Shown: positions 44,700 through 54,826, counted from the stretch's first letter. The stretch: DNA of 64,000 bases from Maridesulfovibrio zosterae DSM 11974 (GCF_000425265.1 NZ_AUDC01000012.1:372001-436000); one strand, 5' to 3'. A program made the numbers and translations. The notes: generated from the letters alone by a model not told the origin.

Positions 44700-47360
44700 T
44701 CATGCGTGTAAACCAATCATCCGTTGCAGGACATCCTCTAAAACAGATTTATCAAAAGGTTTGGTTATATACTCATTCATTCCGACATCAAATGCTGCAT
44801 CCATATCGCTTTTGGTGGCGTGTGCAGTAAGTGCAACGATCGGAGTAGATGAGACATCTGCATATTCTGGCGAGGTACGAATAATGCGGGAAGCTTCAAT
44901 ACCTGTCAATACAGGCATCTGAATATCCATAAGTACAGCATCGTAAGAATCTTTAGTTATCATGTTAAGGCATTGCTGACCATTTTCAGCGCACGTAACC
45001 CTATGTCCCATTTTTTCTAATATTTTTTTTGCCATTATCCTATTAACCCTTTCATCTTCTACCAGCAGCAAATTAAGATTTCTAGGTTTTGCAGAAGACT
45101 CTCCCTCCTCAAATTCAACAACCACCTGTGAAACATTTCTCCCTACTTGTACGCAGATAAGTACCGTAGTTCCTATACCCGGTTCACTTTCTATATTCAT
45201 ACTTCCATTCATCAGTAAAACTAAACGTTTTACGATAGATAGACCCAAGCCGACCCCCTGATATTTACGGGTGCGGGAACCATCAACCTGAGTAAAAGAT
45301 TCAAAGATATCAGCAATCTTATCATCAGGAATACCTACACCAGTATCCTTAACAACAAAAAACAACCTCTCTTTGGAAGTATCACGATGCGGAAGAGAAT
45401 ATATGTCAATATTGATAGATCCTGAATCGGTAAACTTGATAGCATTCCCAATCAAGTTGAATAATATTTGTCGAAGCCGCCCGACATCTCCCAGATAAAT
45501 ATCTTGTGTTTCGGTACTAATTTGCCCGCTGAGTTCAATTCCTTTTTCATCGGCCTGAACTTTTAACAGATCTATACACTGTTTCAACAACTCAGAGACT
45601 TCAAAAGGTTTTTCATAAATATCTAATTTACCTGCTTCTATTTTTGAAAAATCAAGCAAATCTTCTAAGACACGCATCAGGCTTTGAGATGAGCGCAATC
45701 CGATATCAACATATTCATTTTGTTCTTTATTAAGATTGGTGGTCTGGAGCAGCTGGAGCATACCTAACACACCATTTAACGGGGTACGTACTTCGTGACT
45801 GATGTTTGCTAAAAAATCATTTTTTGCAGCGTTCGCCTGTTCAGCAACCTCTTTTGCCTCGAGTAATTTATTTTCAGAATGCTTCCGTGCTGTAATATCT
45901 GTAAAAAAACCAGCTAGAAAATCTTTGCCCTTTATTTTAATATTTGCAGACACAATATCAACTACAATCATCTGCCCACTACGTGTAACACATGGGACTG
46001 AATATGCATTCCACCCATTACCCAGTATATTTTTTTTAAAGTCACCCGCATCTATTTTAGCATCAAGGCTATACTTCAATTCAAAAAGAGAAAGACTGCC
46101 CAGCTGCTTATCTTCAAGCTCCAGCAAACTCATAAAGGCTGGATTTGCAAATTCAATAATGTTGGTTTCAGGATTAACCAGGCAGATTCCAACAGGATTA
46201 TTCTCAAATAAAATACGATGCTGCTCTTCACTCTCAGAAAGCTGCTTCAACGCTTCATTTCTTTCCACTTCACGCTTATGTATAAGGGAGCTCATCCCAT
46301 CAAGAGTTTGTGCTAAATACCCGACTTCACCATCAGAATAGTCAACACCACTGACCAGCGTATCATCTCCCTGACCAAGTCTTCTAGTTGCTGCAGCTAA
46401 TTTTTCTATACTTTCCGCAACAGCACTCCCTCCTACAAACCAGGCAATCAACAAAGAAAGGCTGAGAGCAACTAATGTTATGAAAATCCCACGTAAAAGA
46501 ACCAAGTTAGCTTTTTCCATAACTTCTGAAGAATCGACTCCTATGAACATATACATATAAGGAGGACTTTCTGAACTGATTCTTAGAGGTGTGTATGCAA
46601 TAATTCTGTTTACATCAGAAGAGTCTTTAGTTTCAAAAACTCCGGGATTACCTTTGTGCTCAGCTCTTCTAAACACCTCAGACTTGATGGGCAATCCGAC
46701 AGTCACATCTTCAGACATCGGGTATCTGAAAATTCTAATTCCTTTAAAATCAGATACTCCGAAAAAAGCTCTGGAATATAAATCAGCATCTCTAAAAAGT
46801 TTACAGTAGTAACTAAGTCGGACACCGATAAGAACGACCCCGACAGGTTTACCATCATCGCCCATGACAGGCATAGCAAATGGAAAGATTGATTTTTGCG
46901 ACTGTTTACCAATAACAAACTCACCGGCAGAAAATTCCCCGGTAGAACATGCTTCTTTAAATTGCTTCCGGTCAGCAAAATTTAATCTTTTAGCCTCTTC
47001 CCCACCTTTTCCAGCACTGACAACATCACCATTTAAATCAACCAAAATAGCATTTGTATAAATAGGGTTGGCTTTAAGCAGCGTTGAAAGAATAACATGT
47101 GCTTTAGCTTCATTAAGTTTCCTTACTGCAGGCATAGCAGCAACAGTTTTAAGTAAAGTATGGGTTGATTCTGTGACTCTTTGCTGAATAAGGCTGAAGC
47201 CGTTAACCAGTCGTGAGATAGTATTTTTAGCCCTTAAAACTTTATCCTCTCGGTTAGATATTTCTGTATAGAAATAGAGAATAAATGTTGGAAGAGTTGC
47301 GAGTAAAACTAAAATTATGAGTTTTTTTCTGATTGAACCATGAAAAATTTTAAAACTCAT
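44700..47360 (-). CDS. Membrane hybrid histidine kinase (Cache, HAMP, PAS, receiver)
   Basis: The 886-aa protein has membrane segments at about 13-30 and 285-310 around a Cache-type periplasmic domain (NAILVDLNGDVVSAGKGGEE, DGKPVGVVLIGVRLSYY). HAMP (to about 365) and PAS (about 375-500) follow. HisKA has His522 in NISHEVRTPLNG; HATPase has NLIGNAIKF and GVGLGLSIV; the receiver has Asp812 in VLMDIQMPVLTG. A KPF Lys is at the end. The last 370 residues closely resemble the kinase at 18588. It detects a small extracellular ligand. No partner gene is adjacent. Confidence 0.93.
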   Translation of the reverse strand: MSFKIFHGSIRKKLIILVLLATLPTFILYFYTEISNREDKVLRAKNTISRLVNGFSLIQQRVTESTHTLLKTVAAMPAVRKLNEAKAHVILSTLLKANPIYTNAILVDLNGDVVSAGKGGEEAKRLNFADRKQFKEACSTGEFSAGEFVIGKQSQKSIFPFAMPVMGDDGKPVGVVLIGVRLSYYCKLFRDADLYSRAFFGVSDFKGIRIFRYPMSEDVTVGLPIKSEVFRRAEHKGNPGVFETKDSSDVNRIIAYTPLRISSESPPYMYMFIGVDSSEVMEKANLVLLRGIFITLVALSLSLLIAWFVGGSAVAESIEKLAAATRRLGQGDDTLVSGVDYSDGEVGYLAQTLDGMSSLIHKREVERNEALKQLSESEEQHRILFENNPVGICLVNPETNIIEFANPAFMSLLELEDKQLGSLSLFELKYSLDAKIDAGDFKKNILGNGWNAYSVPCVTRSGQMIVVDIVSANIKIKGKDFLAGFFTDITARKHSENKLLEAKEVAEQANAAKNDFLANISHEVRTPLNGVLGMLQLLQTTNLNKEQNEYVDIGLRSSQSLMRVLEDLLDFSKIEAGKLDIYEKPFEVSELLKQCIDLLKVQADEKGIELSGQISTETQDIYLGDVGRLRQILFNLIGNAIKFTDSGSINIDIYSLPHRDTSKERLFFVVKDTGVGIPDDKIADIFESFTQVDGSRTRKYQGVGLGLSIVKRLVLLMNGSMNIESEPGIGTTVLICVQVGRNVSQVVVEFEEGESSAKPRNLNLLLVEDERVNRIMAKKILEKMGHRVTCAENGQQCLNMITKDSYDAVLMDIQMPVLTGIEASRIIRTSPEYADVSSTPIVALTAHATKSDMDAAFDVGMNEYITKPFDKSVLEDVLQRMIGLHA

Positions 47361-47655
47361 TTAACCTAACCCTTGATTTAATTAAACCAGATATAAGTCA
47401 TGACAAAAATGCAATTATTTTTCAAAATATGGATGTAATTATAACCAATTTATATCATTTACAAAGAGAACGTACAATATCTAACAATAAATTTTATAGC
47501 AGTTACATAAACTTTAAAATTATTTTAAAATAATGTGCAGTCTCGTTAAAAAGATAATTTTTTATCCCTGTGTCAAATCTGGTTTAACAAACTCGGATTG
47601 GACTCTTCTATTATATAAGTATTTACTGAAGGAAACTTTAAAAAAGGATTTTATA

Positions 47656-48207
47656 ATGTTTAAATATTTAGTCACGTTGGTATTTATCATAATTCTCATG
47701 GTCTCAGTTGCTTCTGCTTCACCACTGCAGAAAGGTGATAAATTCCCGAATGTAGAGCTCAAAGGAGAGCTAAAAGATAATCAAATAGAATATCTGGGGC
47801 TACAAGGTGCCGGCCCATGGAAAATTGCTGACATTGATGCTGACTATATAGTAGTTGAAGTTTTCAGTATGTATTGCCCGCATTGCCAGAAAGAAGCACC
47901 TTACGTGAATAAACTTCATGACAAATTATTAAAAATAGATAACTCAAAAAAAATTAAAATCATCGGTATTGGCGCAGGTAATTCAGAATTTGAAATAAAC
48001 TTCTTCAAAGAAAAATTTAAAATTGATCTGCCACTGTTCTCTGATGCTGACCTTAATATAAATTCAAATTTGGGAGGAACAGGAACACCACATTTCTTTC
48101 TGGTGAAGATGAAAGATTCTAATCTCAAAACAGTATACTCACATCCAGGACGCATGAAAAACTGTAATGATTTCTTAAAAAAAATAACCAATATTACTGG
48201 AAGATAA
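47656..48207 (+). CDS. Exported thioredoxin-fold protein (TlpA-like)
   Basis: The 183-aa product has a signal peptide (about 1-22; TLVFIIILMVSVASAS) and the redox motif CPHC in FSMYCPHCQKEAPYVNKL. Strand GTGTPHFFLVK supplies the cis-Pro region. It is a periplasmic thiol-disulfide oxidoreductase. The start was set at ATG 47656, after AAGGATT; an upstream extension has no signal peptide. It precedes a second exported redoxin on the same strand by about 115 bases, and the two may work together. Confidence 0.85.
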   Translation: MFKYLVTLVFIIILMVSVASASPLQKGDKFPNVELKGELKDNQIEYLGLQGAGPWKIADIDADYIVVEVFSMYCPHCQKEAPYVNKLHDKLLKIDNSKKIKIIGIGAGNSEFEINFFKEKFKIDLPLFSDADLNINSNLGGTGTPHFFLVKMKDSNLKTVYSHPGRMKNCNDFLKKITNITGR

Positions 48208-48322
48208 CAAAATCAAATAATTATGATAAAATTTGAGATGTTATAAAAGACCTTCAACCAATAATTTATCACAGATATTTTTAAATCCAATACACGAAAA
48301 CATTCATAAGAAAGGAGCAATT

Positions 48323-48922
48323 ATGCGTAAATCCAATATTCTAGTATTAGTCAGTATATTTTCAATTCTCTGTGTTATGAATGCATATGCTGATGTTTCA
48401 GCAGAGCAGGTTTTTAATCCGGGACTACTTAAACCTGTAGACAGTTCGCTCAAAGTAAGTGTGGGAAACGTAGCTCCTGATTTTATTCTTCCTTCAGTCA
48501 CAGGCAAAAAGATCAGACTTTCTTCTTTCAAAGGTAAAAAAAATGTTGTCATATCTTTTGTTCCGGCAGCTTTTACTCCCATATGCTCAGGTCAGTGGCC
48601 CGGTTACAACCTTGCACGTAAACTCTTTGAGAAGAATGATGCAATACTGCTGGGGATCACGACAGATAACATTCCTTCACTATACGCCTGGACTAGCCAG
48701 ATGGATGATGGAGGAGTATGGTTTCCCGTTCTGTCTGACTTCTGGCCTCATGGAGAAGCTGCTCTAAAGTATGGAATCCTTCGCCCTGAAGGGATAACAG
48801 AACGGGCCATTTTCATAATCGATAAGCAGGGAATAATCCGATATGTCGACATTCATGATATAAACAAAAGACCTGAACTCGGTACTATTATCAAAGCATT
48901 AGAAAAAGTTAATAGTAAATAG
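48323..48922 (+). CDS. Exported peroxiredoxin-like protein (AhpC/TSA)
   Basis: The 199-aa product has a signal peptide (about 1-25; NILVLVSIFSILCVMNAYA). The peroxidatic motif is FVPAAFTPICSGQW, with the only cysteine of the mature protein. A resolving Cys is absent, as in 1-Cys peroxiredoxins. It would reduce peroxides in the periplasm, perhaps with the CPHC protein upstream as reductant (inference). The start is ATG 48323 after AAAGGAG. Confidence 0.87.
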   Translation: MRKSNILVLVSIFSILCVMNAYADVSAEQVFNPGLLKPVDSSLKVSVGNVAPDFILPSVTGKKIRLSSFKGKKNVVISFVPAAFTPICSGQWPGYNLARKLFEKNDAILLGITTDNIPSLYAWTSQMDDGGVWFPVLSDFWPHGEAALKYGILRPEGITERAIFIIDKQGIIRYVDIHDINKRPELGTIIKALEKVNSK

Positions 48923-48930
48923 AATAATTA

Positions 48931-50616
48931 TTAATCGATAGAGCGCATTTCGTTTATCAATTTTCGTAATTCATCTGTCAGATCATTTATACCTTCAACA
49001 ACTTCTGAACAGATGCTCATAGATTCAGTATTCCTTTCAGCAATATTACTGATGTTTAGTGTAGCATCAGAGAGTTCCATACTTTCAAAAGATAACTGTT
49101 CAGAAACACTCGCAATCGTTTTAACCTGATCAGCAGTTCTTACTGAAATATCGACTATTTCGTGTAAAACATCTCCAGATCTGCTGCTAAGTTCTGCATT
49201 GGCTGAGATGGAAAGAACTGCCTGTTCAGTATTTTTAAAACTCCTACCTGTTCCATCCTGAATCTTATTTACCGCATCTTCAACTTCATTGGTTGCCTGC
49301 ACTGTTTTTTCTGCAAGCTTACGAACCTCATCTGCGACAACAGCAAAACCTCGCCCGGATTCTCCTGCTCTGGCGGCTTCTATAGCAGCATTCAGAGCAA
49401 GTAAATTAGTCTGATCAGCAATATCACCTATAACGATAACTATTTTGCTTATATTCCCAGCAAGTTCCTGTAATTCAGTCATATTATCTTTTAATTCTTC
49501 AGCCTTACCCTTCAGATCAGCTGTAGAGTTAACAACCTCTGCAACAATTACAGCTCCACTTTCAGCTTTTGTTTTTGCTGTCTCAGCCTGTTCAGCTGCT
49601 CCTGTTGCAGTCCCGGCCATTTTACTCGAGCTATCTTTCATCCTTTCCATTGAATGTGCTAGAGAACTGGACTGTATTTTCTGTTCATTCAATCCGTCTC
49701 TTGAAAGAACCAGTTCTGCAGTTAGCTTTCTATCAGCTTCTGCCAACTGGTCGGAAATATCAGCAATACTCTGAGCCATTATGCTCATTCTCTCTACAAG
49801 TGAGCGTACTTGTTTATTCTGTTCTTCAGTTTCAAGAACAGCCAGCTTTGCATATTCAGCCTGTTCAATTGTATTTTTCTGTTCTTCCTCATTCTTATCC
49901 AAAACAGCTTCAACCGTGTCCATAAGACTATTAATACCTGTAGCCAACAGCCCTATCTCTACAGGATAGCGTCCTAATCTTTTATTGTATTCTCCTTGTC
50001 CAGCCTGCTTAAAGAAAGACAAAATATCGTTTAAAGGTTTATTTAGCATTCTCCCAAGGAAAATTTTAAGGACAATAAAAAGAACACACATTGAGCATAA
50101 GACCATAATGACTGTATACAAAGCCTCACGATAAAGACGATCCATATCAGACGTAATATTCCTGGGAATTGCTACAATTCCTATAGATTTTCCTGACTTA
50201 TTACGGACTTGAGCATAATAGGTGATAAGTTCTTTATTATTTTTGTTCAATCTGCGGAAAAGAGGCTTCTCTGCCTTCATTACTTTATGCAGCCATGGAT
50301 AGATTTTTTTGGGAATTGTAAGTTTGTGAGTCTTAGCCAGATACTTAAAACCTTTCCCATCCGGGACAACCACAGAAATATTAAAGCCGTATTTCTTTTG
50401 TAAAGTCTTAAGCTTCTCGCTGGTAACTGACATGCCATGCTCGTCTATAAGTTCTTTGACAGACTTGTACTGTAACTCGGCCAAAGTTTTTCCACCCTGA
50501 ACAATAAAATCTAATTTACTTCTATATTCCAAGAAAGAATGTACACTTGTAATTGTAACAAAAAGGACAGCCACAAGTGCTATAACCCTAGATTGCATGG
50601 TCTTAAGTTTAATCAC
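48931..50616 (-). CDS. Methyl-accepting chemotaxis protein, single-Cache type
   Basis: The 561-aa protein has membrane segments at about 10-26 and 171-192, with a periplasmic domain between ([20 protein letters not shown]-type single Cache). HAMP follows to about 240. The MCP tip [20 protein letters not shown] and [15 protein letters not shown] is near 400-440. The C-terminus ends LINEMRSID without a pentapeptide tether. It directs chemotaxis to an unknown small ligand. A large nested dyad lies upstream of the start. Confidence 0.92.
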   Translation of the reverse strand: MIKLKTMQSRVIALVAVLFVTITSVHSFLEYRSKLDFIVQGGKTLAELQYKSVKELIDEHGMSVTSEKLKTLQKKYGFNISVVVPDGKGFKYLAKTHKLTIPKKIYPWLHKVMKAEKPLFRRLNKNNKELITYYAQVRNKSGKSIGIVAIPRNITSDMDRLYREALYTVIMVLCSMCVLFIVLKIFLGRMLNKPLNDILSFFKQAGQGEYNKRLGRYPVEIGLLATGINSLMDTVEAVLDKNEEEQKNTIEQAEYAKLAVLETEEQNKQVRSLVERMSIMAQSIADISDQLAEADRKLTAELVLSRDGLNEQKIQSSSLAHSMERMKDSSSKMAGTATGAAEQAETAKTKAESGAVIVAEVVNSTADLKGKAEELKDNMTELQELAGNISKIVIVIGDIADQTNLLALNAAIEAARAGESGRGFAVVADEVRKLAEKTVQATNEVEDAVNKIQDGTGRSFKNTEQAVLSISANAELSSRSGDVLHEIVDISVRTADQVKTIASVSEQLSFESMELSDATLNISNIAERNTESMSICSEVVEGINDLTDELRKLINEMRSID

Positions 50617-50702
50617 TACGCCTCCTACTCTATTGTGTCCGATAATCTCTAGAAGTCAGCAAAAAACAACTTAAAAATAAAATCAATGCAAAAGATTTAG
50701 AG

Positions 50703-50786
50703 ATTTGATGAACTCTACCATAGTAGTGATTATTTTCAATGTATAATATATACATTGAAAATAAATACGGTGATAATTCATCAAAT
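50703..50786. repeat. Nested dyad, 15-bp inner and 10-bp outer arms
   Basis: The inner arms TATTTTCAATGTATA (50731-50745) and its exact complement (50749-50763) are separated by three bases. The outer arms ATTTGATGAA (50703-50712) and its exact complement (50777-50786) flank them. The element is in the likely promoter of the MCP gene at 48931-50616, about 90 to 170 bases before its start. Confidence 0.75.
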
Positions 50787-50822
50787 ATTTATTTAAAATA
50801 TATTAGAGTAGAATCAGAGAAC

Positions 50823-50866
50823 TAAAAATGTAAGCGGGTCAGAAGAGTGAGCTTCCGACCCGCTTA
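50823..50866 (-). terminator. Terminator of the rnf-apbE operon
   Basis: A ten-base perfect stem TAAGCGGGTC/GACCCGCTTA has an inner GAAG/CTTC stem, followed on the minus strand by ACATTTTTAG. It is the first strong terminator after apbE. Confidence 0.75.
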
Positions 50867-50972
50867 GCTTTCATGGGGAGTGAGGTTGGTTTCCCTATAT
50901 GCAGATTCTGTTTTTTCAGCTTTTCCCGCTGATGCCCTAAACCGGAAATACAGGAATCCCGGTCTAGCAGGA

Positions 50973-51011
50973 GCAAGAGTCTCTTGGTTGTAGGAGACTA
51001 AAAACTCTTGC
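50973..51011. repeat. Hairpin with alternative pairings in the rnf 3' region
   Basis: GCAAGAGT (50973-50980) pairs perfectly with ACTCTTGC (51004-51011). Inside, AGTCTC (50978-50983) pairs perfectly with GAGACT (50994-50999). The two stems share three bases and exclude each other in part. It lies 34 to 72 bases after the apbE stop. Confidence 0.6.
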
Positions 51012-51044
51012 GGCTAAAAAACAGAGCATTATCAAATTTCTATT

Positions 51045-52091
51045 TTAAAAATGAACTGTTTTTTCCCAGTTACGGGAAATTTGTTTATCTCCGCCTGTTG
51101 TGACCATTAGGCATTCGCACTTCTCCTGACCGTTTACAAAACGTATTGCACTTTTTAAATCCATAACAAATGCAGAAGTTGAAAGAGCGTCGGCTTCCAT
51201 TACGGTTGGAGCTGTAACGGAAACACTTATGCCATTAACAGGTGAAATTTCTTGCGGATTGATGACAGGTTGATGACTATGCTCAGCATCAAAATACACC
51301 TCATACCCGCCAGAAGTGGCAATCGAAGCATTTTTAAGCTGGAGAACGGCCTGATAATCGCCTTCCTTATATGGATTTTCAATAGCAACAATCCACGGCT
51401 GCCCGACTGATCGCTCACCACGGGCGCGAATATCTCCGCCGGCATTGATCAAATGATTTGAAAGACCTTTTGCAGCCATGAGATCAGAAGCGCGATCTAC
51501 TATAAAACCTTTGCCAATACCATCCAGTGTTACAGCCATCCCTTTTCTGCCAAAACTTATTTCGCGTTCTGTAACATTAAGAGCTTCAGAATCGACCAGT
51601 GCTAAAGCGTCATCAATATCGCTTCCGGTCATACTGATTGAGTTTCGCGAATCAGAATTACGCCTAAGGATCTCGACAACAGGCAACACAGTTAGATCAA
51701 ATGCACCATTTGAACGGCGATAAAAAGTAAGTGCTTTATCCATAACTTCAAACAGCTCGGGAGGAACATCAGTGAGTCGACCTGCTTCATTCAGTACAGA
51801 AACGGGTGTTCCTTTCCTGTGGCGATCAAAAAGAGCTGCAAGGCGTTCCATTTCGCAAAACGATTCAGCAATTCCCTGCTCAGCAGCATCTTTAGATTCA
51901 TGCAGCACAGTAATGGCCACATATGTTCCCATAAGAAAGCGGGTTTCGCTGACTTTGTAACGTCGGTCACCCAGACGCAGTGCTTCAGCTATACGCATAG
52001 CAGCGGAAACCGGGGTGGCAGCAAATGCCGCCCCGACTCCCATTGCACTAACTGCTTTAACGAAAGAACGTCTGGTAGAGGGTGTTTCCAC
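51045..52091 (-). CDS. apbE: FAD:protein FMN transferase ApbE, Tat-exported
   Basis: The 348-aa protein attaches FMN covalently to a Thr of Rnf subunits in the periplasm. The start was set at GTG 52091, four bases after the rnfB stop, with AAGGA upstream. It yields the twin-arginine signal STRRSFVKAVSAMGVGAAFAA; longer starts would precede this signal. Motifs include ETRFLMGTYVAITV, GRKGMAVTLDGIGKGFIVDRA, NAGGDIRARGE and ISVSVTAPTVMEADALSTSAFVM, all ApbE. It is the last gene of the rnf operon. Confidence 0.93.
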   Translation of the reverse strand: METPSTRRSFVKAVSAMGVGAAFAATPVSAAMRIAEALRLGDRRYKVSETRFLMGTYVAITVLHESKDAAEQGIAESFCEMERLAALFDRHRKGTPVSVLNEAGRLTDVPPELFEVMDKALTFYRRSNGAFDLTVLPVVEILRRNSDSRNSISMTGSDIDDALALVDSEALNVTEREISFGRKGMAVTLDGIGKGFIVDRASDLMAAKGLSNHLINAGGDIRARGERSVGQPWIVAIENPYKEGDYQAVLQLKNASIATSGGYEVYFDAEHSHQPVINPQEISPVNGISVSVTAPTVMEADALSTSAFVMDLKSAIRFVNGQEKCECLMVTTGGDKQISRNWEKTVHF

Positions 52092-52095
52092 GGAT

Positions 52096-54210
52096 CTATT
52101 CCTTGCCCAGCTCACTGAACTTATGAACGTCGGCATCCTGAGCATATTCTGCTCCGGCTTCTGCATCATAACAGGTCAGTCCACAACGCAGACAGCGGCT
52201 GCCTTCCTTGCGGGCTGCTTCATAAACAATAGAACCTTTAACCTCTTCTTTAAAGGTAGACCTGCGCTCTTCAACGCTTATCTCAGGAACCTTAATTCTA
52301 GGAATTGTGTACGTCACATCCATATTCTTCAGAATAGATTCAGGAATAACACGAAGCTGGGGATTCTCTGGTTCCGGAACCACTCCTTCAGTAATGAAGT
52401 GGTGAATTCCTCGAGCAGCTCTACGTCCGTCAGCTACGGCCTGAATAATGATACTGCGGCCAGTATATACTTCGCCACCAACAAAGACGTTTGGCTGGCT
52501 GGTCTGCAATGATAATTTGTCTGCATTAATGCCGCCGGTCTTCTTGTTCATGGCAAACAGGGAGTTCCCCTCTTCATCAACAAACGCAGTTGTATCAATG
52601 ATACGATCGGTAGCCACTACAATCAGATCAGCTGTAAGCGTCTGTTCAGTTCCTTCAACTGGTTTGGGAACTCCGAGAGCTTTTTTAGGATCATCGTACT
52701 GAACTTCACAATATTCTATACCAGTTACTTTACCATCCTCAGCAAGGATACGAGTTGGTCTGGTCAGCAATTTAAGGTCACAACCAAGTTCTGTTGCACG
52801 CTTAACTTCATTTTTATTGGCAGACATCTTACGCTGGATGCAGTCCACAAGTGAGGTTACGCCGCAACCGAGACGGGCTGCGCTGCGAACAACGTCCATA
52901 GCAGTGTTGGTATCACCGACAACAACAACGTTTTTACCCTTAAGATCAGTTATAGATTTGCCAACTTTCTCAAGGAATGACACTGCGTCCATAACGCCTT
53001 CAGCATCTGCATTCTCAACTTTCAAAGCAGGAACTTTCCATGCTCCGGTTGCAATAAAGATAGCTTCAAAACCTTCTTCTTCGAGAGACTTGATAGTAAC
53101 ATCCTTACCAAATTCAATTCCGGTGCGAACATCAACTCCAAGGTCGAGAATAGACTGAATTTCCCAATCGACAACTTTTGCAGGCAGACGGTATTCAGGG
53201 ATAATACCTTTCATCATACCACCGATCTGCTCACGCTTTTCAAAAATAACCGGTTCGTGACCGATGCGACGCAGAAAGTAAGCGCATGATAAACCAGCCG
53301 GTCCACCACCAATAATTGCAACTTTATGCCCTGTTGCAGGGTTGCAATCCAGTTTTAAACGTGAACCGGAATTCATTTCCCAGTCTGCGACAAAACGGTG
53401 CAAAGTATGAATAGCTACGCCATCATCAGCGATGTTACGGCGGCAGATGGTCTCACAAGGTGCCGGGCAAAGACGTCCAACGGCTAAAGGAAGTGGATTG
53501 CGTTCCTTCATGGTCAGAAGTGCGCCGCGCATGTCACCACGTTTCATCTGATTAATATATGTACGAACATCTATCTGTGCAGGACATTTCTGCATGCAGG
53601 GAGCAAGACAATCGTCAATTTGATTAAGGTGCAACAGGTCCATGGTCATACCGCTAATGCGAATGGCTCCGGTAGGACATACTTCAGCACATTTACCGCA
53701 AGAACGGCAGGCATTCATATCAACAACAGGAATGCCGTCATCATTGAGGCGGATCGCATCAAAGCCACAAACCTTAACACATGACCCCAAGCCGATGCAG
53801 CCGAGTCCACAGGTTTTTTCACCGCCGTAAAGAAGAGCTTCAGCGCGGCAGTCTTCAACGCCTTCATAGCCGAATAAGAGGTTCGCACGTGAACCGCCTG
53901 TACAAATATTGGCAGCCACTTTGGGTTCTTTGAAAGAAGCTTCAAGTCCCATAATAGCAGCAATATTCTCAGCAATTTCAGCTCCACCTGCAACACAGAC
54001 TTCAGGAGCAGCATCACCTTTTACAATTGCACCGGCAGCAGCTGAACACCCTGGATAACCGCAACCACCGCAGTTTGCTCCAGGGAAGCAACCTTCCACT
54101 TCTGCAATGCGGGGATCTTCCTCGACATGCAGAACTTTTGATGCAGCTGCAAGGATAGAAGCAGCTATAAGACCAAGTAAAAACAGAACAAGAATAGAAG
54201 AAGTAACCAT
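52096..54210 (-). CDS. rnfB: RnfB fused to a GltD/NfnB-like flavin NAD(P) oxidoreductase
   Basis: The 704-aa protein starts with a membrane helix (about 5-25). The RnfB Fe-S domain has GANCGGCGYPGC and later Cys; paired 4Fe-4S clusters follow (CGLGCIGLGSCVKVCG, CRSCGKCAEVCP). From about residue 195 a second half begins: Cys-rich CLAPCMQKCPAQIDV, GRLCPAPCETICRR, the FAD site VAIIGGGPAGLSCAYFL and the NAD(P) site VVVVGDTNTAMDVVRSAARLG. It ends with CLRCGLTC. Standard RnfB is about 190-330 aa, so this is a true fusion with an uninterrupted frame. It would let RnfB exchange electrons with NAD(P)H directly. Confidence 0.92.
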   Translation of the reverse strand: MVTSSILVLFLLGLIAASILAAASKVLHVEEDPRIAEVEGCFPGANCGGCGYPGCSAAAGAIVKGDAAPEVCVAGGAEIAENIAAIMGLEASFKEPKVAANICTGGSRANLLFGYEGVEDCRAEALLYGGEKTCGLGCIGLGSCVKVCGFDAIRLNDDGIPVVDMNACRSCGKCAEVCPTGAIRISGMTMDLLHLNQIDDCLAPCMQKCPAQIDVRTYINQMKRGDMRGALLTMKERNPLPLAVGRLCPAPCETICRRNIADDGVAIHTLHRFVADWEMNSGSRLKLDCNPATGHKVAIIGGGPAGLSCAYFLRRIGHEPVIFEKREQIGGMMKGIIPEYRLPAKVVDWEIQSILDLGVDVRTGIEFGKDVTIKSLEEEGFEAIFIATGAWKVPALKVENADAEGVMDAVSFLEKVGKSITDLKGKNVVVVGDTNTAMDVVRSAARLGCGVTSLVDCIQRKMSANKNEVKRATELGCDLKLLTRPTRILAEDGKVTGIEYCEVQYDDPKKALGVPKPVEGTEQTLTADLIVVATDRIIDTTAFVDEEGNSLFAMNKKTGGINADKLSLQTSQPNVFVGGEVYTGRSIIIQAVADGRRAARGIHHFITEGVVPEPENPQLRVIPESILKNMDVTYTIPRIKVPEISVEERRSTFKEEVKGSIVYEAARKEGSRCLRCGLTCYDAEAGAEYAQDADVHKFSELGKE

Positions 54211-54236
54211 TTTATTTTATCTCCTTGACTGTCCGG

Positions 54237-54812
54237 TTAAGCGGCCATGCCCTTAAAAGCGTAGAACGCCAGTGACATGACACCTGCCATGATCAGTGCG
54301 ATAGGAACGCCTCTGAAAACACGGGGAACCGGAGCGATATCCAGTCTTTCACGGATGGATGAAATTATGACTAGAGCAATCAGGAAGCCGATGCCGGAAG
54401 CAAGACCGAACATCATGGACTTGATGAATGAGTATTCGTTGCGCTGGACCATGATTGCCACACCGAGCACTGCACAGTTGGTAGTGATCAGTGGTAAAAA
54501 CAGACCCAGTGATTGGTAAAGGGGTGGTATTGCCTTTTTAAGAAACATTTCAACGAATTGAACAAGTGAAGCAATAACCAGAATAAAAACGATGGTCTGC
54601 AGATACTCAAGACCAAGAGGATTGAGTACGTACTGTTGCAGAGGCCAAGTAAGGGCAGTTGCCATCAAAATAACAAATATAACCGCTCCGCCCATACCCA
54701 TCGCAACATCTGTAGATTTGGAGGTTCCCATAAAAGGACAGGCTCCAAGGTTCTGAACCAGAACAATGTTGTTAATGAATATTGCAGAGATAAACAGCAT
54801 AAAGAATTCCAT
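54237..54812 (-). CDS. rnfA: Rnf complex membrane subunit RnfA
   Basis: The 191-aa protein has six hydrophobic segments and the signatures FINNIVLVQNLGACPFMG and TTNCAVLGVAIMVQR, which supply the Cys for the 2Fe-2S cluster shared with RnfE inside the membrane. It carries electrons across the membrane. It is 14 bases downstream of rnfE and 26 upstream of rnfB. Confidence 0.95.
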   Translation of the reverse strand: MEFFMLFISAIFINNIVLVQNLGACPFMGTSKSTDVAMGMGGAVIFVILMATALTWPLQQYVLNPLGLEYLQTIVFILVIASLVQFVEMFLKKAIPPLYQSLGLFLPLITTNCAVLGVAIMVQRNEYSFIKSMMFGLASGIGFLIALVIISSIRERLDIAPVPRVFRGVPIALIMAGVMSLAFYAFKGMAA

Positions 54813-54826
54813 TTTAAGATCCTCCC

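Larger units (their letters stand above)
50617..51044. other. Gap between the MCP gene and apbE, rich in hairpins
   Basis: The 428 bases lack a credible gene. From left to right they hold a nested AT-rich dyad (50703-50786), a terminator for the rnf operon (50823-50866), and a GC-richer structured stretch (50870-51011) that would be the 3' untranslated part of the rnf transcript. Confidence 0.6.

Noticed and set aside
52096-54210. RnfB fusion as an assembly or frameshift artefact
   Set aside because: The frame is continuous through the junction, both halves have complete motifs, and composition does not change at the join.
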